Assembly: GCF_014650575.1 (NCBI RefSeq)
Contig: NZ_BMVF01000010.1
Location: 229,118 to 293,117, forward strand
DNA length: 64,000 nucleotides
Reading direction: 5' to 3'
DNA from: Streptomyces naganishii JCM 4654
Lineage (GTDB): Bacteria; Actinomycetota; Actinomycetes; Streptomycetales; Streptomycetaceae
The notes beneath the pieces are model-generated. The model made no database searches. It had not been told where the DNA came from and saw only the letters and a program-made list of their open reading frames with translations. The translations under genes and the position numbers were made by a program. This document shows, one piece after another, positions 31,684-40,474 of this stretch (position 1 is its first letter; each line of letters starts with the position of its first letter).

Positions 31684-32522
31684 TTGCAACCTTCCGCGGT
31701 GAGAGGCGGTCGCCTCCACTTGTCTCCCGAGAGGTTTCGGTACCCTTCGGGCCGATGCGGCCGACTTTCCGCAACTCGTAGATGAATCGTTCCTTGATGG
31801 CATTCTCCACGCCAGATGGAACCTCGACTTCCCGGCGACGCCCCGACCAGTGCCCAGGGCGTTGTGCCCCTGCTCGTTGACCGCCGACGTCGCCAGCGTC
31901 CAACTCTTCCGGGTCGCCCGCGCGGTGCGCCGCTCGAAGTCGTCCGCCGGGAGGGGCGCGGGCGGGTCGCGGACGGGTCGAGGGGCGGTACCGCCGGGAA
32001 GTTCCTGTTCTCCGGGTCCGCCGCCCGGTGTTCGTGCCACGCGCCCCAGTCCTCGTCCGTTCACCCGGTGGCGAACAGCGGGCCCGGCGCGGTGCGTTTG
32101 GCGGGGAGCAGGTCGCCGATGCTCAAGCTCGGCGACATCGCGCGGCGGTGCGTCGCCTGGTGGATGAAGCGGATGCCGTCCCGGTCGCCGACCGCCGGCG
32201 ACACCGACTCGTCCAACTCGTCGGCCATGGCGTCCGCGTGCGCCGAGCAGGGACGGCCGGCGCAGCGCGGGCAGGTGGGCGTTGCCCGGCTCCATCAGGC
32301 GCGGGGTGAGAACGATGTCGCGGCCCTCTCGCCGCGTGCGGCCGTCTCGTCGGCGGGTGGGGCCGGGTGGTGCGGGGTGAGGGAGGCCGCGGTACCGGTG
32401 GTGTCGTCGGCCTCCGTCGTGGGGTTCGCGGGCCTCGGTCCGGTTCTTCGGTCGGCGGCGTACGGCGGTCGCGGCGGGCGGGCCTGTGGTAGTCGGCCGC
32501 GTGGGAGTGGGGTCGCGGTCGG
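31684..32522. other. Decayed or noncoding stretch of about 840 bp
   Basis: No intact gene is supported. On the minus strand, short peptide-like runs appear in different frames, such as ELDESVSPAVGDRDGIRFI (around 32170-32230), ending at a stop near 32070, and KERFIYELRKVGRIG near 31750-31800. These look like fragments of former genes separated by frameshifts, possibly a toxin upstream of the immunity-like gene. Confidence 0.5.
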
Positions 32523-33998
32523 TTACGGCTGGCGGGTCACCCGTACCCGGTAGTCGCCCGCCAGGTTCGCCGAGGCCACGTCTATGCGGATCTTCGCCTT
32601 GGGGTCCTTGAAGGTCTCGCCGGGCGCGAAGGGCGCGTCGGAGAGTTCGGCGTGGACGTTGGGACTGCGGGTGCAGCCGCCGGAGTTGCGGTGGGCGTCG
32701 TAGACGGTGATCGGGCCGCGGCCGGTGTCGACGTCGGCGTCCACCTTGTAGATCAGGATGCCCGGGCGGCACACCGCCTCGTCGTTGCCGGCGTGGGTGC
32801 GCAGCTCCAGGGCGTATCCGGTACGGCCGTCCAGCGGTACGAAGATGAGCTTCGGGCCGCCCGGGCGCTCCAGCGGGGTCAGCGTGTACTCGGTCGAGCC
32901 CCGCTTCGCCGCGCAGCTGACCTGGGAGGCGTCCAGCCAGCCCAGCTTCCACTTGTGCCAGCCGAGGAGGTCGTTGTTGGCCCCCCAGTCCTCGCTCATG
33001 ATGTCCCAGTGGCCCACCGCGCCCCCGCCCTCCTGGGTGTAGAGGTCGGGCAGGCCGAAGACGTGGCCGTTCTCGTGGGGGAGCACCCGGTAGCCGGTGC
33101 GGTCGTACGAGCCGGAGCCGTCGTCCTGGCGTGAGTAGACGAAGGAGGCGTTGGCGATGGGGACGCCGTCGGCCACCGGGGCGTCGCTGTTGCCCGCGAA
33201 GGTGACCGACAGGACCGTGTCCAGGGCGGACGGGCCCGCGTTCGGGGTCATCAGCACGTTGAGCAGGTCGTAGTCCCGGAAGTCCACCTTGGGGTCGGCC
33301 GCGGCCACCAGGTCCTGGACCAGTTTGCGGTACCCGGGGTCGAAGGGGGCCCCGCGCTCAATGCCGTAGTCCTTGAACGCCTTCGGCATGCGCAGCCAGT
33401 CGCGGATCGGGGTCTCGGGGCGGTAGTCGAGGCGGCCGTAGGAGGCGGTGCGGAACCACTCCTGGGTCTGCGGAAAGAACTCGTGGAAGCGGTCCATCGC
33501 GCTGCCCTGGCCGGGGGCGTCGGGGAAGTCGACCATCAGGGTCAGCGCGTGCACGGTGCCGGTGGAGCGGGCGTAACCGCCTGCGGTCGGGACCCCCTCC
33601 GACATCTGTACGGCCGGAGTGCCGCTGATCAGACACGGGTTGAGCGCGGGGGAGCGGGCCAGGGAGGCCGAACCGGAACCGGTTGCCGTACGGCCCTGCA
33701 TGAGGTGGCCGGTGCCCGCCGAGGTGCTGACCGCGAGGGTGAGCACGGTGACGGAGGCGAGGGCCGCGGCCCGGCGCTTGCCGCTCCGGCGGGACGGGCC
33801 GCCGGTCAGGCCGCCGGTCGGGCGGGCGGCCGGGGTGCTGCCCGTGCCTATGCCCGCTATTCGGCCTGCGTTGCCTGTGCGTCCTCCGCCGCCTATGCGG
33901 CTTATACGGCTGCCTATGTGGTCCGCGAGGGTCGGTCCGCCTGTGTGGCCCGCTCGGCTCGTCCGGCCTGTACGGCGACGGGGCGGCTGCGCTCGCAT
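32523..33998 (-). CDS. Secreted M6-family metalloprotease domain protein
   Basis: The 491-residue frame starts at ATG 33998. The first about 75 residues are Arg/Gly-rich and may not all be translated. A signal/anchor helix (AAALASVTVLTLAVSTSAG, about 77-95) follows. The catalytic zinc motif is HENGHVFGLPDLY (His308, Glu309, His312), the His-Glu-x-x-His...Gly-Leu-Pro-Asp form of immune-inhibitor-A-like M6 proteases. A downstream MSEDW/GWHKWKLGWL segment is also typical. It is expected to act outside the cell on proteins; the substrate is unknown. Confidence 0.88.
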   Translation of the reverse strand: MRAQPPRRRTGRTSRAGHTGGPTLADHIGSRISRIGGGGRTGNAGRIAGIGTGSTPAARPTGGLTGGPSRRSGKRRAAALASVTVLTLAVSTSAGTGHLMQGRTATGSGSASLARSPALNPCLISGTPAVQMSEGVPTAGGYARSTGTVHALTLMVDFPDAPGQGSAMDRFHEFFPQTQEWFRTASYGRLDYRPETPIRDWLRMPKAFKDYGIERGAPFDPGYRKLVQDLVAAADPKVDFRDYDLLNVLMTPNAGPSALDTVLSVTFAGNSDAPVADGVPIANASFVYSRQDDGSGSYDRTGYRVLPHENGHVFGLPDLYTQEGGGAVGHWDIMSEDWGANNDLLGWHKWKLGWLDASQVSCAAKRGSTEYTLTPLERPGGPKLIFVPLDGRTGYALELRTHAGNDEAVCRPGILIYKVDADVDTGRGPITVYDAHRNSGGCTRSPNVHAELSDAPFAPGETFKDPKAKIRIDVASANLAGDYRVRVTRQP

Positions 33999-34330
33999 GC
34001 GTGGACCCTTCGCTCCAGGCAGCCGCCGGTTTCAGGCTGCACCCTCTCGATCACCCTGTGTCGTGGGCAGAGGAGACGCGCGCTGGAGCGGTCCGGTCGT
34101 GGGACGGCCGGTCCGGTGAGACGGCGGCCGGCTGGGGCGTGTGGTTCAGGTCACATGAATTCTCTTCGGGGCGGGAAATAACCGGGGATCGTTTCCCCGT
34201 TTGAACCTGTGTCCGTGCGAAGCGGGGAGACCCTCCCCGGATTGCCCAACTGACGCTCAGGCGAAGACCGACCGAAGATCAACCGACGACCCACCGACGA
34301 AACCGTCAGCCATCGACAGAGGAGTACGCC
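33999..34330. other. Divergent promoter region, M6 protease / TetR
   Basis: No gene is seen in 332 bp. It includes a small inverted repeat CGGGGA-TCGTT-TCCCCG at 34183-34199, a candidate operator for the TetR protein encoded at 34331 (inference). Confidence 0.45.
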
Positions 34331-34984
34331 GTGCAGGCCCCGACGACCGTGAACCCCGTGCAGCGCAAGGCGAGCAGGCCCCGTGCCGACGCCCTGCGCA
34401 ACCGGGAGCGGATCGTCACCGCCGCCCGCGAGGTGTTCGTCGAGCACGGCCCCGAGGTGCCGCTCGACGAGATCGCCCGCCGGGCCGGCGTCGGCAACGC
34501 CACGCTGTACCGCAACTTCCCGGACCGCGACGCACTCGTACGCGAGGTCGTCTGCTCCGTCATGGACCGTACGGCGCGCGCGGCCGAGGACGCGCTCGCG
34601 GAGACCGGCGACGCATTCGAGGCCCTGGAGCGCTTCGTGCACGTCGCCGCCGACGAGCGGATCAGCGCGCTGTGCCCGATGGTCTCCAGCACGTTCGACC
34701 AGCACCACCCCGACCTGGAAGCCGCGCGCGAACGGGTCGAGGACCTCATCGAGGAGGTCATGGGCCGTGCCGTGGCGGCCGGTCAGCTGCGCCCCGACGT
34801 GGGCGTCGGCGACCTGATGATCGCCGCGGCCCAGCTCAGCCGGCCCCCGGCCGGCACCGGCTGCCTCAGCCATGACCGCTTCGTACACCGTCATCTTCAG
34901 CTGTTCCTGGACGGGCTGCGGGCTCCGGCCCGATCCGTCCTGCCGGGTACGGCCACGACCTTGGAGGACCTCCGCCAGGCCTGA
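34331..34984 (+). CDS. TetR/AcrR-family regulator
   Basis: The protein has 217 residues from a GTG at 34331 after GAGGAG. The N-terminal HTH (about 22-70) reads RERIVTAAREVFVEHG, PLDEIARRAGVGNATLYRNF, a canonical TetR DNA-binding domain. The C-terminal ligand-binding half is helical. It lies 270 bp upstream of a DHA2-type multidrug MFS gene on the same strand, so it is the probable repressor of that pump, induced by transported compounds. Confidence 0.88.
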   Translation: MQAPTTVNPVQRKASRPRADALRNRERIVTAAREVFVEHGPEVPLDEIARRAGVGNATLYRNFPDRDALVREVVCSVMDRTARAAEDALAETGDAFEALERFVHVAADERISALCPMVSSTFDQHHPDLEAARERVEDLIEEVMGRAVAAGQLRPDVGVGDLMIAAAQLSRPPAGTGCLSHDRFVHRHLQLFLDGLRAPARSVLPGTATTLEDLRQA

Positions 34985-35013
34985 ACCAGCCTGAACCAGC
35001 CTCCGGCCGTCCC

Positions 35014-35128
35014 GGCTGTCCGCCGGTCAACCGTCCGGCTGTCCGCCGGTCAACCGTCCGGCTGTCCGCCGGCCGACCGTCCGGCTGTCCGCCGGCCGAC
35101 CGCCCGGCCGTCCGCCGGCCGACCGCCG
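35014..35128. repeat. Five tandem copies of a 23-bp unit
   Basis: The unit begins GGCTGTCCGCCGG(T/C)C and recurs every 23 bp. The first three copies are near-identical; the last two have drifted. It lies between the TetR stop and the MFS start and is noncoding. Confidence 0.8.
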
Positions 35129-35256
35129 GCCGTCCCGGCTGTCCATCCGCCGTCTGCTTCCTGCCGCCCGTCCCGTGGACGGGCTGCCATCCCTCGACGT
35201 CCGCAGATCGCTTTTTCACTCTTTTTCCGTCACGAAGTCCCGAAGTGGGTACACCC

Positions 35257-36816
35257 ATGTCTGCAACAGCCGCACAGGCTTCCGGCGTCCCGGTGGAGAC
35301 CGGCGACGCCAACCGCTGGAAGGCGCTGGTATTCATCGCGCTGGCCCAGCTGATGGTCGTCCTCGACGCCACCATCGTGAACATCGCCCTGCCCTCCGCC
35401 CAGAGCGACCTCGGCATCTCCGACGGCAACCGGCAGTGGGTGGTCACCGCCTACGCCCTCGCCTTCGGCGGACTGCTCCTCTTCGGCGGCCGGATCGCCG
35501 ACCTCTGGGGCCGCAAGCGCGCCTTCGTGACCGGCCTGGCCGGCTTCGCCGCGGCCTCCGCGCTCGGCGGCGCGGCCACCAACGGGGCGATGATGTTCGG
35601 CGCCCGCGCGCTCCAGGGCGCCTTCGGCGCGCTCCTCGCGCCGGCCGCGCTGTCCCTGCTCGCCGTGATGTTCACCGACGCCAAGGAGCGCGCCAAGGCG
35701 TTCGGCATCTACGGTGCGATCGCCGGCGGCGGTGGCGCCGTGGGCCTCATCCTCGGCGGGTTCCTCACCGAGTACCTGAACTGGCGCTGGACCTTCTTCG
35801 TCAACGTCCCGTTCGCCGTGGTCGCCGCGGCCGGCGCCTACTTCGTCATCCGTGAGCCCAAGGGCGGTCGCAACCGCTCGCCGCTGGACATCCCGGGTGT
35901 CGTGCTGTCCACCCTCGGCCTGGTCGCCCTGGTCTACGGCTTCACCCGCGCCGAGTCGGACGGCTGGGGCGACGCCCTGACCGTGTCGATGTTCGTCGCC
36001 TCCGCCGTCCTGCTGGGCGCGTTCGTGCTGGTGGAGTCCAAGGTGAAGGCCCCGCTGCTGCCGCTGCGGGTCATCACCGAGCGCAACCGCGGTGGCGTGT
36101 ACCTCTCCCTCGGCCTGGCCATCATCGGCATGTTCGGCCTGTTCCTCTTCCTGACCTACTACCTCCAGGTCGTGAAGGGCTACTCGCCGGTGAAGACCGG
36201 CTTCGCCTTCCTCCCGATGATCGCGGGCATGATCACCGGCTCCACCCAGATCGGCGCCCGGCTGATGACCCGCGTCCCGGCCCGGCTGCTGATGGGCCCC
36301 GGCTTCCTGGTCGCCTCGGTCGGCATGCTGCTGCTGACCCAGCTGGAGATCGGCTCCTCGTACCCGGCCCTGCTGCTGCCCGCGATGCTGCTGCTCGGCC
36401 TCGGCATGGGCACGGCGTTCATGCCGGCCATGTCGCTGGCCACCCTGGGCGTCCAGCCGCGTGACGCGGGTGTCGCCTCCGCGATGGTCAACACCTCCCA
36501 GCAGGTGGGCGGCGCCATCGGCACGGCCCTGCTGAACACGATCGCCTCCTCCGCGACGGTCGCGTACGTCAAGGACCACATCGCCGGTGCCCCGGCCAAG
36601 TCGCAGCAGCTGGTCCAGACGCAGGGGCTGGTGCACGGCTACACCACCGCCATCTGGTTCGCCGTGGGCATCCTGGTCCTGGCCGGCGTGATCGCGCTGA
36701 CCCTGGTCAACGCGGGCCGTCCGGGCAGCACCACGGTCGGCGGTTCCCCGGCCGCCTCGAGCGAGGACGCGCAGGACCCGCAGGACGAGGTGGCGGTGCC
36801 GGTCATCGCGCACTGA
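35257..36816 (+). CDS. MFS multidrug exporter (DHA2, EmrB/QacA type)
   Basis: The protein has 519 residues from ATG 35257; a GTG 12 bp earlier is possible. Fourteen hydrophobic helices are expected. Hallmarks are LDATIVNIALPSAQSDLG in helix 1 (motif D1 of 14-TM DHA2 pumps), GGRIADLWGRKR (motif A) and LGMGTAFMPAMSLATLGV (motif C-like region). It exports hydrophobic drugs or metabolites using protons. Control by the upstream TetR is likely; the next gene downstream is a convergent MarR regulator. Confidence 0.92.
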   Translation: MSATAAQASGVPVETGDANRWKALVFIALAQLMVVLDATIVNIALPSAQSDLGISDGNRQWVVTAYALAFGGLLLFGGRIADLWGRKRAFVTGLAGFAAASALGGAATNGAMMFGARALQGAFGALLAPAALSLLAVMFTDAKERAKAFGIYGAIAGGGGAVGLILGGFLTEYLNWRWTFFVNVPFAVVAAAGAYFVIREPKGGRNRSPLDIPGVVLSTLGLVALVYGFTRAESDGWGDALTVSMFVASAVLLGAFVLVESKVKAPLLPLRVITERNRGGVYLSLGLAIIGMFGLFLFLTYYLQVVKGYSPVKTGFAFLPMIAGMITGSTQIGARLMTRVPARLLMGPGFLVASVGMLLLTQLEIGSSYPALLLPAMLLLGLGMGTAFMPAMSLATLGVQPRDAGVASAMVNTSQQVGGAIGTALLNTIASSATVAYVKDHIAGAPAKSQQLVQTQGLVHGYTTAIWFAVGILVLAGVIALTLVNAGRPGSTTVGGSPAASSEDAQDPQDEVAVPVIAH

Positions 36817-36875
36817 GCGCACTGACCCCACGGGCGGCAGCGAAGGGTAAGCCTGTCGGCTGGACGCCACGCGGC

Positions 36876-37397
36876 TCAGCGGAGCCAGGGCAGGTCCGCG
36901 CCCGCCTCGTCCGGCTGGAGTCCCTCGGCGACGATCTGCATGATCTCGCCGAGGGACTTCTGCTGTTCGGGGCTGAGCCGGTCGAACAGCGCCTGGCGTA
37001 CGGCAGCCACATGGCCCGGCGCGGTACGCCTCAGCACCTCGGCGCCCTCGTCGGTCAGTACGGCGAACTGGCCCCGCTTGTCGGAGGGGCAGTCCTCGCG
37101 GCGCACCCAGCCGTTCCTCTCCAGGCGGGCGATGGCGTGGGAGAGGCGGGAGCGGGTGATCTTGGCGTTCATGGCCAGCTCGGTCATGCGCAGCCGACGG
37201 CGCGGCGCCTCGCCGAGCTGCACGAGCAGCCCGTAGTAGATGTGCGGCATGCCCGCGTCGCGCTGGAGCTGGCGGTCGAGGTGGTCCTCGAGCAGGGTCG
37301 TGGCGTGCAGGTAGGAGCGCCACACGCGCTGCTCCTCATCGGTCAGCCAGTGTGGGCCCTCGGTGGGACGGGGACCGGGTGCGGGTGCCGTGTTCAT
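36876..37397 (-). CDS. MarR-family regulator
   Basis: The protein has 173 residues from ATG 37397. The winged helix reads LRMTELAMNAKITRSRLSHAI with wing VRREDCPSDKRGQFAVLT, a classic MarR pattern. It is divergent from the LigB-type dioxygenase at 37500 across a 102-bp AT-richer region, the usual arrangement for a MarR repressor of an aromatic-compound or stress enzyme. Ligands are probably phenolic (inference from family). Confidence 0.9.
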   Translation of the reverse strand: MNTAPAPGPRPTEGPHWLTDEEQRVWRSYLHATTLLEDHLDRQLQRDAGMPHIYYGLLVQLGEAPRRRLRMTELAMNAKITRSRLSHAIARLERNGWVRREDCPSDKRGQFAVLTDEGAEVLRRTAPGHVAAVRQALFDRLSPEQQKSLGEIMQIVAEGLQPDEAGADLPWLR

Positions 37398-37499
37398 GAG
37401 TCCACTGTACGAGACCACTCCTTGAAGATTAAACAAAAACGGCGTACTCTCGTGAAGGTAAAGCTTTAGAGTTCAAGCAAGTAGGCAGGAGTCGCCACC
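37398..37499. promoter_or_regulatory. AT-rich divergent promoter, marR / dioxygenase
   Basis: This short region is markedly AT-rich for the window. CTTGAAGATTAAAC (37420-37433) and GTTCAAG (37471-37477) form spaced inverted elements, and AAAGCTTT is palindromic. It is the likely MarR-type operator region. Confidence 0.5.
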
Positions 37500-38291
37500 G
37501 TGTCCCCCACCACCCAGGAGCGCATGCCCGCCCTCTACCTCAGCCATGGCGCCCCGCCGCTCGCGGACGACCCGGTCTGGCCCGGCCAGCTCGCCGCCTG
37601 GTCCGCCGAACTGCCCCGGCCCAAGGCGATCCTCGTGGTCTCCGCCCACTGGGAGGAGGCCCCGCTGGCCCTCGGCGCCGTGCGCACCGTCCCGCTCGTC
37701 TACGACTTCTGGGGCTTCCCCGAGCACTACTACCAGGTCCGCTACGCCGCCCCCGGCGCGCCCGAACTGGCCGAGAGCGTCCGCAAGTTGCTGCGCGCCC
37801 CCGGGATACCCGTGCAGGACGTCCCGGACCGGGGGCTGGACCACGGCGCCTATGTGCCGCTGGTCGAGATGTTCCCGGCCGCCGACATCCCCGTACTCCA
37901 GGTGTCCATGCCGACGCTCGACCCGGTGCGGCTCATGGACATCGGACGGAAGCTGGCGCCGCTGCGCGACGAGGGCGTGCTGATCATCGGCTCCGGGTTC
38001 TTCACCCACAACCTCGCCGCGCTGCGCCACGTGGGCGCCGGGGTGCCGAGTTGGTCGGCGGAGTTCGACGACTGGGGGCGGCGCGCGCTCGACGGGCGCG
38101 ACTGGGACTCCCTGCTGGACTTCCTCGACAAGGCCCCGGCCGGCCGCTACGCCCACCCGCGCACCGAGCACTTCGCCCCGCTGTTCGTGACCATGGGCGT
38201 GGCGGAGGCCGGCGGCGAGCTGGACGCGCACAGGTCCGTGATCGACGGCTTCTGGATGGGGCTGGCCAAGCGGTCGCTGCAGTTCGGCTGA
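37500..38291 (+). CDS. Class III extradiol dioxygenase (LigB/DODA type)
   Basis: The protein has 263 residues from a GTG at 37500 after CAGGAG. Conserved residues are in LYLSHGAPPL, VVSAHWEE and DRGLDHGAYVPL, the His-based Fe/Zn site of YgiD/DODA-type enzymes. Members cleave catecholic rings such as DOPA; the natural substrate in Streptomyces is not established. It is divergent from the MarR gene, so expression is probably induced by aromatic compounds. Confidence 0.88.
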   Translation: MSPTTQERMPALYLSHGAPPLADDPVWPGQLAAWSAELPRPKAILVVSAHWEEAPLALGAVRTVPLVYDFWGFPEHYYQVRYAAPGAPELAESVRKLLRAPGIPVQDVPDRGLDHGAYVPLVEMFPAADIPVLQVSMPTLDPVRLMDIGRKLAPLRDEGVLIIGSGFFTHNLAALRHVGAGVPSWSAEFDDWGRRALDGRDWDSLLDFLDKAPAGRYAHPRTEHFAPLFVTMGVAEAGGELDAHRSVIDGFWMGLAKRSLQFG

Positions 38292-38918
38292 GCGGCTGCT
38301 CCGTCTCCTCGGCTGAGCGGCTGCTCCGTCTCCGCTGCTCCGGCCCCACTGTTCCGTCTCCGCTGTTCCGTCTCGGCTGCTCGGGCTCCGCTGGGCGGTC
38401 GCCGCGGTGCGGCTGAAACGTGCGGGGCCGCGCTGCGTACAACCAGGGTGTGGAGGGTCTGGGAATTTCCTGAGAGTCCGGGTTTGCGGCAACCTTCCGC
38501 CGGTACGACCCGTCAATGAGGGTGGGAGAGCGATCGGCGAGGACGCTGCTTCCGCTTGTGACGGCAGTCTCAGGGCCGGGGCGGTCCCGGGGTGGATCGC
38601 CCGGGCCCGGCGGGCTCCGGGAACTTCTCGGGCCTGGCTCTGACCTGCGGTTCCGTGCGGCGCGGTGGCACTGCGTGCCAGTGCTCGGCGCGCTGCGGCG
38701 GGACAGGGTACTGCATGATCAGAAAACTTGGGGGGCGGGTTGGGAATTCTGTCCGGATTCCAGTCGTTGTTTCCATCGGATGCGGGGCACCCGAGGAGAG
38801 TTCCGAAAGTGCCGACAGCGCCGGAGGCACCGGCCGCTGCGGAAGCTCCGGAGGCTCCGAAGAGAGTGCCAAGCGTCCTAAGGACCACCCGCTGACACAC
38901 CACCGCAAGGGAGCACGC
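38292..38918. other. Long leader region upstream of hrdD
   Basis: No gene is supported in 627 bp. After the dioxygenase stop, a 22-bp sequence GGCTGAGCGGCTGCTCCGTC recurs twice. The promoter of hrdD at 38742-38768 lies in the last third. Confidence 0.6.
38742..38768 (+). promoter_or_regulatory. SigR-type promoter of hrdD
   Basis: GGGAAT (38742-38747) and GTT (38766-38768) are separated by exactly 18 bp, the GGAAT-N18-GTT consensus of the disulphide-stress sigma factor SigR. hrdD is a known SigR target in S. coelicolor. The start site would be about 38775, leaving a leader of about 140 nt. Confidence 0.8.
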
Positions 38919-39917
38919 ATGGCAACCCGTGCCGTCGCCCGTCGTCAGTCCGCCAATGGTAAGGCGGCCGACGGGGCAAGCAGTGTTCGCAGCCATGGCG
39001 GCGAGATCGCCGATCGCGACCTGGTCGGCATGTACCTCGACGAGATAGCGCGGACACCGCTGCTCGACGCCGCCAAGGAAGTCGAGCTGTCCCAGGTCAT
39101 CGAGGCGGGTGTGTTCGCGCGGCAGATCCTCGACGGGTACGAGGAGTCCAAGGCGGACGCCTCCCGCGAGGAGCTCGAGGCCCTGGTAGCCGAGGGCGAG
39201 CGGGCGAAGGACGTCTTCATCCGCTCCAACCTGCGCCTTGTCGTCGCCGTCGCCCGCCGCTACCCGCGCAGTGGCCTGCCGCTGCTCGACCTGATCCAGG
39301 AGGGCAACGCCGGCCTGGTCCGCGCGGTGGAGAAGTTCGACTACCGCAAGGGCTTCAAGTTCTCGACGTACGCCACCTGGTGGATCCGTCAGGCGATCAC
39401 CCGCTCCATAGCGGACCAGTCCCGTACGATCCGGCTGCCCGTCCACCTCGTGGAGGAGCTCGGCCGCATCCGCCGCGTCCAGCGCGAGTTCAACCGGGAG
39501 AACGGCCGCGAGCCCGAGCCCCTGGAGATTGCCGCCGAGCTCGGCTCCACCCCCGAGCGCGTCTCGGACGTCCTCGACTGGGCCCGCGACCCGGTGTCGC
39601 TGAACATGTCGGTGGACGACGAGGGCGAGACCCAGTTCGGCGATCTGCTCGAGGACACCTCGGCGGTGTCGCCCGAGCAGTCGGTGATGACGCTGCTGCG
39701 CAGCGAGGAACTCGACGATCTGATCGGCCGCCTCGACCAGCGCACGGCCTCCATCATCAAGATGCGGTACGGCATCGAGGACGGCCGCGAGCGCACGCTG
39801 ACCGAGGTCGGCAAGGAGCACGGTCTGACTCGCGAGCGCATCCGGCAGATCGAGAAGCACGCGCTGCTGGAGCTGAAGAAGCTGGCGCGTGACACGGGGT
39901 TCGACGCGGTGGCGTGA
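38919..39917 (+). CDS. hrdD: RNA polymerase principal-like sigma factor HrdD
   Basis: The protein has 332 residues from ATG 38919, the HrdD length. It lacks the long N-terminal extension of HrdB. Region 1.2 is DLVGMYLDEIARTPLL, region 2 includes NLRLVVAVARRYPRSGLPLLD and FKFSTYATWWIRQAI, region 3 QREFNRENGREPEPLEIAAELG, region 4 TLTEVGKEHGLTRERIRQIE. It directs core RNA polymerase to promoters of HrdB-like specificity and is dispensable in S. coelicolor. A SigR-type promoter upstream ties it to thiol-oxidative stress. Confidence 0.95.
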   Translation: MATRAVARRQSANGKAADGASSVRSHGGEIADRDLVGMYLDEIARTPLLDAAKEVELSQVIEAGVFARQILDGYEESKADASREELEALVAEGERAKDVFIRSNLRLVVAVARRYPRSGLPLLDLIQEGNAGLVRAVEKFDYRKGFKFSTYATWWIRQAITRSIADQSRTIRLPVHLVEELGRIRRVQREFNRENGREPEPLEIAAELGSTPERVSDVLDWARDPVSLNMSVDDEGETQFGDLLEDTSAVSPEQSVMTLLRSEELDDLIGRLDQRTASIIKMRYGIEDGRERTLTEVGKEHGLTRERIRQIEKHALLELKKLARDTGFDAVA

Positions 39918-40474
39918 CGGACGGGTGCTGTTCCGTCCGGCTGCGCCGGCCGGCCGTCCTTGGCGGGCCGACGATGGGCCGGGGATGGGCTGGACGGGTG
40001 ACCGGGGTGTGGCGGATCCGCCGGCCGGCATGACGGCCGACGGCTGGCGCGACGAGGCGCAATGCCGCCGCCCGGCGTGCCTGGTCCTCCTCCCGAGGGG
40101 CGGAGGTGGCCGTACCGCACCGCCGGCGTCGCGCGCCGAGGCGGGGAGCGAAGGGGGGCGTGCGCCCGGTGGCGGCAAGGCGCGCAAACATGGCTGTGTA
40201 CCGCCGCTTCAACCGGCTGGAGGCCGGGAACAACCCTTGCGGGTCCGGGAGTTCGAGGGCCCGCACCCACCATGAGCCACGTCCCGACGCAATCCCCCCC
40301 CGGCGCCGGGACTGCCCAGAGCCGGGCTCCGGCGCCACTCCCCCCGGGTGCCGGAGCCCGGCTCCAACTCTGTTCCGGGGGAAGGCGTGCTGGACAGACG
40401 GGTCACCCCGGACCTGAACCCCGGGGTGGCCCGCCCAGATGGCAGATTGTGCCACACAGGCATAGCCTGCCGAC
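39918..40474. other. Intergenic region between hrdD and a TetR gene
   Basis: No gene is supported in 557 bp. It contains a strong terminator hairpin at 40320-40363 and the promoter of the TetR gene at 40475. Confidence 0.55.
40320..40363 (+). terminator. Terminator hairpin downstream of hrdD
   Basis: AGCCGGGCTCCGGC and GCCGGAGCCCGGCT form a perfect 14-bp stem with a 16-nt C-rich loop. Confidence 0.7.

Noticed and set aside
31222..32952. A 576-codon open frame on the minus strand
   Set aside because: Only the last 153 codons look like protein; the upstream part is antisense-like GC-rich sequence overlapping the M6 protease gene in another frame.
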